Shown: piece after piece, positions 47,550 through 56,116 of the stretch
Numbering within the stretch: the first letter of the stretch is position 1
Layout of the letters: each line of letters opens with the position of its first letter
Origin: Gammaproteobacteria bacterium
GTDB lineage: Bacteria; Pseudomonadota; Gammaproteobacteria; Pseudomonadales; Pseudohongiellaceae
Reading direction: 5' to 3'
NCBI GenBank assembly: GCA_017853205.1
Contig: JAFMKB010000011.1
Coordinates: 1 to 56,141 of the forward strand
Length of the DNA stretch: 56,141 nucleotides
Notes under the pieces: model-generated
Told to the model about the DNA's origin: nothing
The model's input: the letters and a program-made list of their open reading frames with translations, nothing else
The model's database searches: none
Translations under genes and position numbers: made by a program

Positions 47550-48578
47550 TCACTCGAGTTTGTAAACTTTGCTCGCAGTGCCCGAGAAAAGTGCCTGTTG
47601 TTCGCTTTCGCTATATCGAGCGGCGATTTTCTTCAGCGCGTTCCAGAGCACAGGGTAACTGATACTCAGCCTGTCTACAGGGAAGTTGCTCTCGAACATA
47701 CAGCGCTCGGGTCCAAAACACTCGATCATGTGGTGATAGTAACGCCCCTGAGCCGCGACGAATTCATCGGACGTTGGCGGGCGTTCGGCGAGGTGCCAGT
47801 CAAAACCGTTGTCTGGCATCGCAAGGCCGCCAATCTTTGCGTAGACGTTGCTGCATTTGGCCAGTTCACGCATTTCAGTTTTCCACTCTTTAAAGATTTC
47901 ATCGCGATTGCCTCGGAAGCGACCTACGCCGAGTGGTGTGCCAAAGTGGTCTAACACCATGGTGCATTCGGGCACTGCATTCGCAAGATCAATATAGTCC
48001 AAGTTCTGATGATGGTAATGCCATGTGTCGTAACTTAGCCCGCGCAGTGCGAGCAGCCGTAGTCCTTCTCGAAATGATTCTTTGCCATACAGGCAGGCTG
48101 GCGCGGAGCCGGGGATTACTAGCGCCTCGGGGTCTCTGTCGCGAGCACCGGCCTGTCGGATACCCTTAAACAGCGATCCGGCAATCGCGGCATGCCCATC
48201 TAAAAGCTCTATTAGCTTCTCCTTTTCGGTGCCCGCGAGGGTGAGATCGGCATGGGCGACAATGCCTGCAATCTGCGCGCGCCCTTCGCTGTTTTCATGC
48301 GACTGCCTGGCGATTTCGGTGATTGCCTGAGTTTCGCCAAGTGCCTTTAAGTGCTCGGGTCCCTCACGACGGTAAAACGCGCGACATTCCATGAATACTG
48401 TTTTGGTCACATTGTGGCCGGCACTGGTGTCTGCCCATAACTCATTCAATAAATAGTCTTGGTTAAAGCGGTTGCGCCAGAGATGATGGTGGGGATCGAT
48501 AATCTCGCGCGCTGGATCCTCAATAGGTTCGATCACTTGCGCGAGCCAGTCGTTGCTGCCAGGAGTCGGAATTGTCAT
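47550..48578 (-). CDS. Amidohydrolase family (TIM-barrel metal-dependent hydrolase)
   Basis: 342 aa. The metal site starts with EIIDPHHHLWRN (D28, H30-H32) and continues with ECRAFYRREGPEHL and VLDHFGTPLG. Near the C-terminus, MFESNFPVDRLS carries the conserved Asp. This is the COG3618-type lactonase/2-pyrone-hydrolase-like group of the amidohydrolases. The substrate is unknown. It is convergent with the thioesterase (21-nt gap) and divergent from the symporter gene. Confidence 0.88.
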   Translation of the reverse strand: MTIPTPGSNDWLAQVIEPIEDPAREIIDPHHHLWRNRFNQDYLLNELWADTSAGHNVTKTVFMECRAFYRREGPEHLKALGETQAITEIARQSHENSEGRAQIAGIVAHADLTLAGTEKEKLIELLDGHAAIAGSLFKGIRQAGARDRDPEALVIPGSAPACLYGKESFREGLRLLALRGLSYDTWHYHHQNLDYIDLANAVPECTMVLDHFGTPLGVGRFRGNRDEIFKEWKTEMRELAKCSNVYAKIGGLAMPDNGFDWHLAERPPTSDEFVAAQGRYYHHMIECFGPERCMFESNFPVDRLSISYPVLWNALKKIAARYSESEQQALFSGTASKVYKLE

Positions 48579-48773
48579 GATAAGGTCCTTAGTCTCGAAT
48601 GCTATCGGGTGTCAGCCGCTTTCAATTGCTAGAGTTAAGCCTAAGGCCAACGTGCATGCAAGAGCTTGATCGTGGGCAATAATTGCGCAATAAGGTGCTC
48701 GGAGGTTATGCTCGGCTCTCTTGAAAATACAATTAAAAAGTGTGTGATTAGAAGCGCAACGCTTTATTAGAAC

Positions 48774-48786
48774 ACTCTCGGAGAGT
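48774..48786. promoter_or_regulatory. Palindrome over the symporter ribosome site
   Basis: ACTCTC-G-GAGAGT, a 13-bp perfect palindrome about one central base. It covers the GGAGAG Shine-Dalgarno sequence and ends 3 nt before the ATG at 48790. It could be an operator or a small ribosome-site hairpin. An upstream TTGAAA-N18-TGATTA (48721-48750) is a possible promoter. Confidence 0.35.
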
Positions 48787-48789
48787 TAG

Positions 48790-50331
48790 ATGGATCTGCC
48801 AGCCTTAGTCATACTGTGTTACCTCGTCTTCTTTGTAATCGTCGGCATTTATATCAGCAGCGGCAACCGCAGTTCCGCCGACTGGGCTATAGGGGGTGGG
48901 ACCCTTGGCGTGGGCATGCTAGCGGCAGGAATCGCGGGCACACGTATCGGAGGCGCTGGCACCTACGGCGTGGCGGGTGATGTGATAAGCGAGGGCATCG
49001 GTCACTTGTGGTACGGCGTTAATTCCTTTGCGGCGCTTTTTTTGGTGGGTCTTTTCTTCGCTATTCCCTATCGGCGGCTGCGTCTCTCGAGCGTGGGTGA
49101 GGTATTCGACTTTCGGTTTGGATCGCAGCGCTGCCAGTCACTCTCCAGCCTCTGCGTGCAGGCAGAATATCTCGTCATCAATATTATCGAGCCCTACGTT
49201 ATTGCCACCATTGTCAGTGGTGTGACCGGTTGGCCGTTCTGGGTTGGTATTCTTATCGGCGGTTTCGTTATCGTTCTGTTTACAATAACGGGCGGACTGA
49301 AGGGCACGGCAGTAACGAATATCGTGCACTGCATTGTGATCATCGTAGGTCTCGGTGCGGTAGGACTTATCGCTATGCAGAATCTTGGCGGGTGGACGGC
49401 CGTTATTGCTGAATCGAAGGTCATGCTCGCAGCCTCGGGCAAAGATGTACCGTCTTGGTGGAGTTTTACCGGTATCGGATGGGCTACGATTATCGCACTG
49501 TTTATTTCTGCCACGATTCATACGCCGGCCGCCTCGGTATACGCAAACTATGCGAGTTCGGCGGCAAAGCAAGAATATCTGATTCCCGGATTCTTTTGGG
49601 CGGGCGTTATCGCAGCCATTATGCCTGTCGTTGCGGGCGGTATCGGTATTCTGACGATGGTGAAATACGGTGCCGAGAGTGGTCTCTCTGGGTACCTAAA
49701 TATTGCTCAGCTCGCCATAGATACTGGGCCTTTGCTGGGCGGTATTGCGTTGGCGGCGGTGCTTGCAGCGGTCATCTCATCAGGTGCGCCGATATTGCTT
49801 GCGAGTGCAACGATGCTTGTTAGCGATTGGATTCCTGCGTCGAAAGGATGGTCTAGCGATACGAAACTAAGGGCTTATAAAATCACAACGGCACTCTATG
49901 GTTCTCTCGCTGCGTTTCTCGCTTGGTCTCTGAACTTCGGTTCTGTGTTGCAGTTCTTGCTTTTAGGATTCGCAATGGTTGTGCCACCTGCGATTGCAGT
50001 AGGTTACGTTTTCTATTGGAAACGCACGACGGAGTTAGCGGTTTTCTGGGGAATACTCACAGGCTTCGTCGGCGGCGCATTAATGTGGTTGCTCAATCGA
50101 AATTTTGCCGGGAGCGAGAATGCAGACGTCGGTGGCTTTCCACAGTACTGGTACGAACTCTGTCAATTTCTTGGTGAATGGCGCGATCCGTCATTCCTGA
50201 CGTTGCTTCTGCCTTTGGTGGTGATTCCTGTTGTGACGATCCTGTTTCCTGATCAGAAGGAGGATACTGATCGAGCCGACGCGTTCTACGCAAAACTTGG
50301 CCGTTTTCAGCGCAATTTCGACTGGGCCTAA
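48790..50331 (+). CDS. Sodium:solute symporter (SSS family)
   Basis: 513 aa, with about thirteen membrane helices and the SSS core. ISSGNRSSADWAIGGGTLGVGMLAAGIAGTRIGGAGTYGVAG is the family start (given here only by position, residues 22-63; key motif GGGTLGVGMLAAG). FRFGSQRCQSLSS and GGLKGTAVTNIVHCIVII are other landmarks. The ligand cannot be assigned. An ideal GGAGAG precedes the ATG. Confidence 0.92.
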   Translation: MDLPALVILCYLVFFVIVGIYISSGNRSSADWAIGGGTLGVGMLAAGIAGTRIGGAGTYGVAGDVISEGIGHLWYGVNSFAALFLVGLFFAIPYRRLRLSSVGEVFDFRFGSQRCQSLSSLCVQAEYLVINIIEPYVIATIVSGVTGWPFWVGILIGGFVIVLFTITGGLKGTAVTNIVHCIVIIVGLGAVGLIAMQNLGGWTAVIAESKVMLAASGKDVPSWWSFTGIGWATIIALFISATIHTPAASVYANYASSAAKQEYLIPGFFWAGVIAAIMPVVAGGIGILTMVKYGAESGLSGYLNIAQLAIDTGPLLGGIALAAVLAAVISSGAPILLASATMLVSDWIPASKGWSSDTKLRAYKITTALYGSLAAFLAWSLNFGSVLQFLLLGFAMVVPPAIAVGYVFYWKRTTELAVFWGILTGFVGGALMWLLNRNFAGSENADVGGFPQYWYELCQFLGEWRDPSFLTLLLPLVVIPVVTILFPDQKEDTDRADAFYAKLGRFQRNFDWA

Positions 50332-50351
50332 CGCCCAGTCGAAGCGGTTTT
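50317..50351 (+). terminator. Hairpin terminator overlapping the symporter stop
   Basis: TTCGACTGGGC (50317-50327) pairs perfectly over 11 bp with GCCCAGTCGAA (50333-50343) around a 5-nt loop, followed by GCGGTTTT. The symporter stop TAA lies in the loop (50329-50331). The hairpin may also serve the ThDP-enzyme gene ending at 50356 on the minus strand, but there the tail is less T-rich. The last codons are therefore under both coding and folding constraint. Confidence 0.7.
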
Positions 50352-50355
50352 GACC

Positions 50356-51936
50356 TTAGGCACGCGCCTGAATCACGAAAGGACCAGGCGTTTTGTAGCT
50401 TTCCTCAAGCAGTCGGCAGAGGTCCTCAGCATCTTTGGCATGTGCGCCTGGGACTCCGAAACCTTTGGCCATCGCAACCCAGTCTAGTTCCGGATTGCCT
50501 ATATCAAATAGACTTGCTGCAATTTCTCCCACCTCTGTGACGCCGAGACGACCGTACTCAACATTGAGTATATTGTAGGTGTGATTGGCGAAAATTAGCG
50601 TAGTTACATTGAGGTTCTCGCGTGCCTGCGTCCAGAAAGACTGATTCGTATACGCAGCACCACCATCGCCGAGCATGGCTAGCACTGGTCGATCGGGGCA
50701 GGCGAGTGCGGCGCCCGTTGCCACGGGTCCACCTTGCCCAATAGCGCCACCAGTAAGACTAAGCCAGCTATTGGGCTCAGAGTTTTGGCAGAACGCGTGC
50801 GCGGCATTGCCTCCGCCTGAGTCTGTGGCAACAATCAGCCCGGGGGGCATAGTTGCCGCAACTGCCTGAATAATTGTTTTCGTCTCGAGATCTCCGGTTG
50901 GGCGCGGTATTTCGCGACGCTCATAAGTTTTGACTGATTCATTCTCAGCGCCAAGACGCTCAGCGAGACGAGCAAGCGCGTCTACGGCATCCTCTTCCTT
51001 CTGGGTTAGCCTGCTCACATGGCAGCCTTTCGGGATGAGTTGGCCAGGAATGCCGCGATAGGCGAAGAAACTCGCTGGTGGCTCTCCACCTACCAGCACG
51101 AGGTGATCAATTCCGGCCAGCGTTTGTAACACCTGCTCAGGGAAATAAGGAAGGCGCTCAACTTCGGGGTTACCGGGACCGCCATCTACGCGAGCAGGGA
51201 ACGTGCCGGTGAAGAGCCTGCAGCCGGTTTTAACAGAAATTTTACTCGCATAAGCAAGCGCCTCCGGGCTAACACCATGGTGTTCGAGGAGCAGGGCTAC
51301 TTTGCCTCCTGTACCGATCGTAGAAGCAACCGCGTCAATAGCACCGCTGCTGACTTTGCTACGCTGAGGTAATGCATTTGGCGCAACCGGTCCTTTGCTT
51401 TCACCCCACGCTGCATCTGCGCCCATAATGAGAGTCGCAATTTGTCCCTGCGACCCAGGGTTTTGGCGAAGGGTTGCAGTAAATGCGTCGGCGCCATCTT
51501 GGGCGAGCGTCGTCTCTGTGCTCTCCGACTTTATCCAAGCCGAGTAATTACGCGCTAGCGTATCGATGTTGGAAGTGAGCGGGGCGTCAAATCCGACGTG
51601 GAAATTCGGATGATTACCAACGATATTAATCATCGGTGAATTCGCGCGGCGAGCGTTGTGTAAGTTTGCGATTCCATTGGCGAGTCCAGGACCCAAATGG
51701 AGCAAGGTCGCTGCAGGTTTGCCGGTCATTCTTGCATAGCCATCAGCGGCGCCAGTACACACGCCTTCGAAAAGCGCGAGTACAGATTTCATCTTTGGTA
51801 CGCGATCTAATGCTTGGACGAGATGCATCTCTGAGGTGCCTGGGTTCGCTATACATAGTTCAACACCGCATTCGGCAAGGGTTTCAATCAAGGCGGTGGC
51901 GCCATTCATTGCGGCATTATTTTGGTCTTCAGACAT
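50356..51936 (-). CDS. Thiamine diphosphate enzyme, acetolactate-synthase-like
   Basis: 526 aa. Pyrimidine-binding domain with the catalytic glutamate E57 (ALFEGVCTGAADGYARM). Middle domain about 190-330. The PP domain has GDGG (423-426), an intervening helix and N451/N455 (FANHTYNIL), giving the GDG-x25-30-N thiamine motif. The protein lacks the ilvN small subunit beside it and is shorter than classic IlvB (about 560-570 aa). It is the group annotated as acetolactate synthase large subunit or benzoylformate decarboxylase-like, and the true substrate is uncertain. A GAGAG precedes the ATG. Confidence 0.88.
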   Translation of the reverse strand: MSEDQNNAAMNGATALIETLAECGVELCIANPGTSEMHLVQALDRVPKMKSVLALFEGVCTGAADGYARMTGKPAATLLHLGPGLANGIANLHNARRANSPMINIVGNHPNFHVGFDAPLTSNIDTLARNYSAWIKSESTETTLAQDGADAFTATLRQNPGSQGQIATLIMGADAAWGESKGPVAPNALPQRSKVSSGAIDAVASTIGTGGKVALLLEHHGVSPEALAYASKISVKTGCRLFTGTFPARVDGGPGNPEVERLPYFPEQVLQTLAGIDHLVLVGGEPPASFFAYRGIPGQLIPKGCHVSRLTQKEEDAVDALARLAERLGAENESVKTYERREIPRPTGDLETKTIIQAVAATMPPGLIVATDSGGGNAAHAFCQNSEPNSWLSLTGGAIGQGGPVATGAALACPDRPVLAMLGDGGAAYTNQSFWTQARENLNVTTLIFANHTYNILNVEYGRLGVTEVGEIAASLFDIGNPELDWVAMAKGFGVPGAHAKDAEDLCRLLEESYKTPGPFVIQARA

Positions 51937-52152
51937 GTAAACTCTCTCTTGCTTTTGATGTGTTTAGTTCTCTCGCACACAGCTGTTTATCGGCATGCTC
52001 TTCTGCACAATCATACCAGTTAAAGGTGTCGGTGGAAGAGCGGTCTCATTAAGTCATGTTGAGTCGACAGATGCTCTTTTATGAGGCGAGTGAACCCGCT
52101 AGACTACAGTCCGGTGAGCAGGCAACAATGTTGGCGGGGTAAAGACAGTATT

Positions 52153-52773
52153 ATGCAGTCAGAAATGATGAACTTGTTTGCGGTCCCTGTTGTGCGATCT
52201 GCGATTAATCGGAATTTCACTAGCGATGAAATGCGCTTTTTTCAAGAAGAGCTGCGCGACCCCATTAATGCGATTTCCAATTTTTCTTCGCGCAACAAAA
52301 GTGTGCTCAATGCCCCTGCGATGACTTCACTAAGAGAATTCATTCAGAGTTGCCTTGATAACTATTTGGCAACTGTTTTTAGTCCCGCGAACAACGTTAA
52401 GTTGAAAGTGACGCAGTCTTGGCTAACGCTCTCGCGCAAAGGTGAGTCGCATCATTCGCACGTTCATCCCAATAGTGTCGTGAGTGGTGTTCTTTATATT
52501 AATTTAGCTAAAGATGACGGCATCAATTTTTATCGGAATCAAGACTCGATTTGGTATGAATTATTGAGAGGGCAAGAGACCTACCATAATGCCTATCGGT
52601 ATTTTATTGGTGCCAAGGTTGGCGATGTTTTGCTTTTTCCTTCCAATCAGAGTCATGGAGTAAGAGAAGTTGTAGAAGATGTTGAACGAGTGAGTCTTTC
52701 TTTCAATACTTTTTTTGATGGTGAACTCGGACGCGAAGAATTTGCCAATTCGCTGAAAATTTCTGTTGGCTAG
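52153..52773 (+). CDS. Putative 2OG-Fe(II) oxygenase, TIGR02466-like
   Basis: 206 aa from the ATG at 52153; the frame runs back to an ATG at 52081 but family members start at a sequence like NLFAVPVV. The iron-binding His residues are in HHSHVHPNSVVSGVLYIN, and FPSNQSHGVREV with VERVSLSFNTFF provides the distal His and the 2OG-binding Arg. The arrangement matches the TIGR02466 family, which has no characterised member that I know of. It lies alone on the plus strand, 33 nt before the DUF4105 gene, so the two may be co-transcribed. Confidence 0.85.
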   Translation: MQSEMMNLFAVPVVRSAINRNFTSDEMRFFQEELRDPINAISNFSSRNKSVLNAPAMTSLREFIQSCLDNYLATVFSPANNVKLKVTQSWLTLSRKGESHHSHVHPNSVVSGVLYINLAKDDGINFYRNQDSIWYELLRGQETYHNAYRYFIGAKVGDVLLFPSNQSHGVREVVEDVERVSLSFNTFFDGELGREEFANSLKISVG

Positions 52774-52805
52774 TTTGCAATTAACAATCAGAACTCGGAG
52801 CGTTG

Positions 52806-54185
52806 GTGGTGGTAGAGATTTATAAGCGTTGCTTCCCCTTGATCGGCTTTTTGCGGCATCTCGCAAGACTGCAATGCGCTCAGCTCCTGATTCTTCTTGC
52901 CGTGATGGTTCACTCGTCACATCTGGTATCTGGTGCTGAAAACGGTGCGCACGAAGATCCTTCGAAATTAGAGTTCTATCTCATTACAGTGGATGTGGGT
53001 AATAACGTTTGGGATAACTTTGGACACAGTGCGCTTCGGGTTGTCGACGGGCTAGCTGGAACAGATACGATCTACAACTGGGGGGTTTTTGAGGTTCGCG
53101 AAGGTCCAGTCGCCTTTGCCTATGACTTCTTTATTGATGAGTTAGATTACCGGCTTGCGACCCAGAGCACGCGGCGAGAGATCGATAATTATCGAGCGCA
53201 GAAGAGGACGGTTTGGCAAGACGAACTCCGACTAAGTGCTGCGCAGAAGCAGCGGCTACTGGCGAGATTGAACTGGAATCGAGCGCCTGAAAATTTGTAT
53301 TACGACTACGATTACTTCTTCGATAACTGTACAACACGCATTCGAGATTATTTGGACGAAGCGCTTGATGGCGCGATTTCAGCGCATGTTGCGACGATGG
53401 CGGGAGCGACATTTAGAGATCAGGTGAGAATTCACTATGCCTCTTTGCAGCCGATTAGCTTTTCTCTCGATGTCATTATGAACAGCAATCTTGATCGTGA
53501 GATGAGTGGATGGGAGTCTTTGTTTCTGCCACTTAATTTGCAAGCCAGCCTCGCGCAACTGAAAGGGGTTAATCGGCAAGAAGGTAGGGAAGCGTCGTTT
53601 TTCGGTAGGCGTGAGATGCTGCTGAATTACGAGGCGCCTGCACCGCAGCGAGATTTTTATCGGACAGCCTCGCTCATTGCGCTATGCCTTACGCTCTATT
53701 TTCTGTTTATGCTCAAGCGGATTCGGCGCTCCTACTTTGCGACGCATTCGCAGCTGGGATTTAGAGCAGCGGGGGTGAATTTTAGACTCTTCGGTGGGCT
53801 GAATGTCGTCTTGTTTGGTGTCAGCGGTATTTATGGCTTTCTGATGCTCGGTAGCTGGTTTTTTTCAGGTCATGAAGATCTTCATCATAACGTTAACCTT
53901 CTACTCTTCTGGCCGACGGACCTCCTCGGTGCGGTGATCGCCCTACGTTGGCTTTTTCTGGCGCAGCCGTGGTCTCTGACTAACAACAATAAACCCTTTA
54001 TGGTTTATTACTTTTTTGCGAAATTTAGCGCCGTGATTTTCTACAGCGTTGCCACAGCGTTTGGTTTTTTTGAGCAAGACACGCTGCAGATCGCCTTGTT
54101 TATCGTGCCATGGCTGCTCTTGCTAGGTTTGTTAGGTTGGCTTGTTGGGTTTGATGCGTCCAGAAATAGTGACTCAATTTTATAG
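52806..54185 (+). CDS. DUF4105 (Lnb-type) membrane protein
   Basis: 459 aa from the GTG at 52806, seven bases after GGAG; TTG at 52803 is an alternative. A signal/anchor helix (about 20-42) is followed by the DUF4105 domain: NVWDNFGHSALRVVDG, IYNWGVFEV and YDYFFDNCTTRIRDYLDEAL. The C-terminal 180 residues contain four to five membrane helices. The FGHSALR His and the DNCTTR Cys are the candidate active-site residues, resembling a papain-like/NlpC-P60 fold. Function in this organism is unknown. Confidence 0.85.
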   Translation: MVVEIYKRCFPLIGFLRHLARLQCAQLLILLAVMVHSSHLVSGAENGAHEDPSKLEFYLITVDVGNNVWDNFGHSALRVVDGLAGTDTIYNWGVFEVREGPVAFAYDFFIDELDYRLATQSTRREIDNYRAQKRTVWQDELRLSAAQKQRLLARLNWNRAPENLYYDYDYFFDNCTTRIRDYLDEALDGAISAHVATMAGATFRDQVRIHYASLQPISFSLDVIMNSNLDREMSGWESLFLPLNLQASLAQLKGVNRQEGREASFFGRREMLLNYEAPAPQRDFYRTASLIALCLTLYFLFMLKRIRRSYFATHSQLGFRAAGVNFRLFGGLNVVLFGVSGIYGFLMLGSWFFSGHEDLHHNVNLLLFWPTDLLGAVIALRWLFLAQPWSLTNNNKPFMVYYFFAKFSAVIFYSVATAFGFFEQDTLQIALFIVPWLLLLGLLGWLVGFDASRNSDSIL

Positions 54186-54241
54186 GAGTGGAAAGATGCA
54201 TTGGTCCGAACGCGCATCGATGAGAATTTGGAGAGTATAAA

Positions 54242-55246
54242 TTGAGTAAAAATCGAGTGGACGCCGCTGCACGAAGCGAGAAATTGGAAGCTATGGCCTC
54301 GAAGGTTGCCGAATCTGCAGCCCAATTACAGCAAATCCAGGACGCTTCGCCGCAGGAAACTCGCGCGGCACGCGCAGAGAGGGGGAATCCTTTTGCACCA
54401 CCTGCGCTTGAGGGAGTTGAGGTAATAGAATCGATCGTTGTGCACGACGCTGGGGAGACGCGAGTTCGTCGTTACTACCCAAGCGGCTGCTCTTTTGATT
54501 TTTCTAAACCGGTTCTCGCTGGTTCTCATCGCCCTGCGCTACTTTACTTCCACGGTGGCGGGTATGTACTGGGTGATGTCGCACAGTATGACACGTTAGC
54601 GCAACAACTCGCGGAGCGAGCAAGCTGCATCGTTATTTCGGTGGACTACCGACTCGCACCCGAAGCAAAGTCTAAACAGATTTTTGCCGAAGCCTTTTCT
54701 GTTTATCGCTGGCTATGTGCCAATGGCGAGGCTTGGGGAGTCGATACGTCGAAAATCGCTGTGGGCGGGGATAGCGCTGGTGGCAATCTCTCTATTGCGG
54801 TCGGGCTTAGCTGTAAGGCGTCTCAGTTCCCGCAGCCCTGTTTCCAGTTACTTCTTTACCCAGTAACGGATTACACCATGAGTTTTCCGTCGATAGCTGA
54901 ATTCAGTTCAGGCTATTTTTTGACCAAAGCAGGGATGGAGTGGTTTCGAACCCACTTCCTCGAAGACGCTAGTCGAGCGACTGATCCCATCGTGTCTCCG
55001 CATTTTGCCGATGTCACGGGCTTAGCACCTGCGTTTGTCATAACGGCGGGATTTGACCCGCTGCGCGATGAGGGTGTGGCGTTTGCGCGCAAGCTCTCCG
55101 CGGCGGGCGTAGCAGTGAGGCATGTTTGCTACACCGATATGATCCATGCATTCATCTCCTTCGCCGGAGGCATCGATGCAGGGATGGAAGCGATCGAAGA
55201 ATCTGCTTTGGAGCTTCGCAACGCTTTTGCCTTAGTCTCATCGTAA
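54242..55246 (+). CDS. Alpha/beta hydrolase, hormone-sensitive-lipase type esterase
   Basis: 334 aa from a TTG with GGAGAG about seven bases upstream; an ATG 17 codons later is also possible. The oxyanion motif HGGG is at 104-107 (YFHGGGYVLGD). The triad is Ser178 (GGDSAGGN), Asp272 (AGFDPLRDEG) and His302 (MIHAFISF). This is the HSL (family IV) group, which hydrolyses short-chain esters. It follows the DUF4105 gene by 56 nt and converges with the DUF2306 gene, overlapping it by nine bases. Confidence 0.93.
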   Translation: MSKNRVDAAARSEKLEAMASKVAESAAQLQQIQDASPQETRAARAERGNPFAPPALEGVEVIESIVVHDAGETRVRRYYPSGCSFDFSKPVLAGSHRPALLYFHGGGYVLGDVAQYDTLAQQLAERASCIVISVDYRLAPEAKSKQIFAEAFSVYRWLCANGEAWGVDTSKIAVGGDSAGGNLSIAVGLSCKASQFPQPCFQLLLYPVTDYTMSFPSIAEFSSGYFLTKAGMEWFRTHFLEDASRATDPIVSPHFADVTGLAPAFVITAGFDPLRDEGVAFARKLSAAGVAVRHVCYTDMIHAFISFAGGIDAGMEAIEESALELRNAFALVSS

Positions 55247-56008
55247 CCCGAAAAATATCGGTGCGAAGGCGTAAGTTCCTAAGCTAAGCAAGGCGATTGA
55301 TAGTGCTGCGAGCCCGCGAGTGGCGTACAGAGGCAAAACGGGGCGACCAGCACGTTGATGTCTTATGTAGATTTCGACCCCTATCAAGTAAGGCACGAAG
55401 AACGCGAAATCTTGAAAGTAGTCGAATGGACCACTGAAATTTTCACCAATCCCCATGTCGCCCATTGTGGCGAACCAAATACCGTACTGTATCCGATAGA
55501 GCCATGACCCCATCGCTAGGACGAAAACTCGCAGTGCCCATTCTCTGTGTGTCACAAAGTTACGAGCGCGGGCAAAGCGGATGGTCTGAGTGCAGCAAAC
55601 AAGTACGCACAACCCATAGAGAGTAAAAGCTACGTCCATCACCGGACCACCAATGGTGCGGTTAATTGCGATAAACCCTAGTCCTCCGATTGCAGTGAGA
55701 ATAGCCGAGAGAAAAAATAGGTAGCCGGATACGCGGTGCAGAGCGGGGAAGCGCTGACGGAGTGGTGTAAAAAGTTGCAGCGGGGCAAGAAAGGTGATCG
55801 TCGCGCCTGCAAGCATGTGCGTGAATATCGCCGTGTTGGGTAACACAGCGCCAGCAGTATAGAGGTGAGTTTCCGCGCTCAAGTCTTGGGTGAACCCGCG
55901 CATGCTAAAGTCGAGAGCGTAATAAACAAAAAGTAGGGCGAAAACACCCATTGTGAAAAGAAGGGTTCGCTTTATGCGGAGATCTAAGGAGTTATTTGCG
56001 ATCGCCAT
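55238..56008 (-). CDS. DUF2306 family membrane protein
   Basis: 256 aa with about seven membrane helices. HMLAGATITFLAPLQLFTPLRQRFPALHRVSGYLFF (about residues 63-98; key part LHRVSGYLF) contains the His/Arg pattern of the family, and THREWALRVFVL is a second landmark. Histidines near helix ends suggest a cofactor or haem-type site, but this is unproven. Its stop overlaps the esterase stop by nine bases (convergent). Confidence 0.85.
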   Translation of the reverse strand: MAIANNSLDLRIKRTLLFTMGVFALLFVYYALDFSMRGFTQDLSAETHLYTAGAVLPNTAIFTHMLAGATITFLAPLQLFTPLRQRFPALHRVSGYLFFLSAILTAIGGLGFIAINRTIGGPVMDVAFTLYGLCVLVCCTQTIRFARARNFVTHREWALRVFVLAMGSWLYRIQYGIWFATMGDMGIGENFSGPFDYFQDFAFFVPYLIGVEIYIRHQRAGRPVLPLYATRGLAALSIALLSLGTYAFAPIFFGLR

Positions 56009-56066
56009 AGCTGTGAGCGCCTCATCGGATTATTAATCTTATCGCCGTGAGGTTTATTCAAGCAGC

Positions 56067-56116
56067 AAAAAGCCGACAAGGGAACCCATTCTATGATCGG
56101 GTGCCTTTGTCGGCTT
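56067..56116 (-). terminator. Rho-independent terminator for a gene beyond the right edge
   Basis: AAGCCGACAA (56070-56079, plus) pairs with TTGTCGGCTT (56107-56116), and inside it the ACCC/GGGT segments extend the stem. Read on the minus strand it is followed by TTTTT (56071-56067). The gene it terminates must lie to the right of this window on the minus strand. It stands 59 nt before the DUF2306 start codon. Confidence 0.75.
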
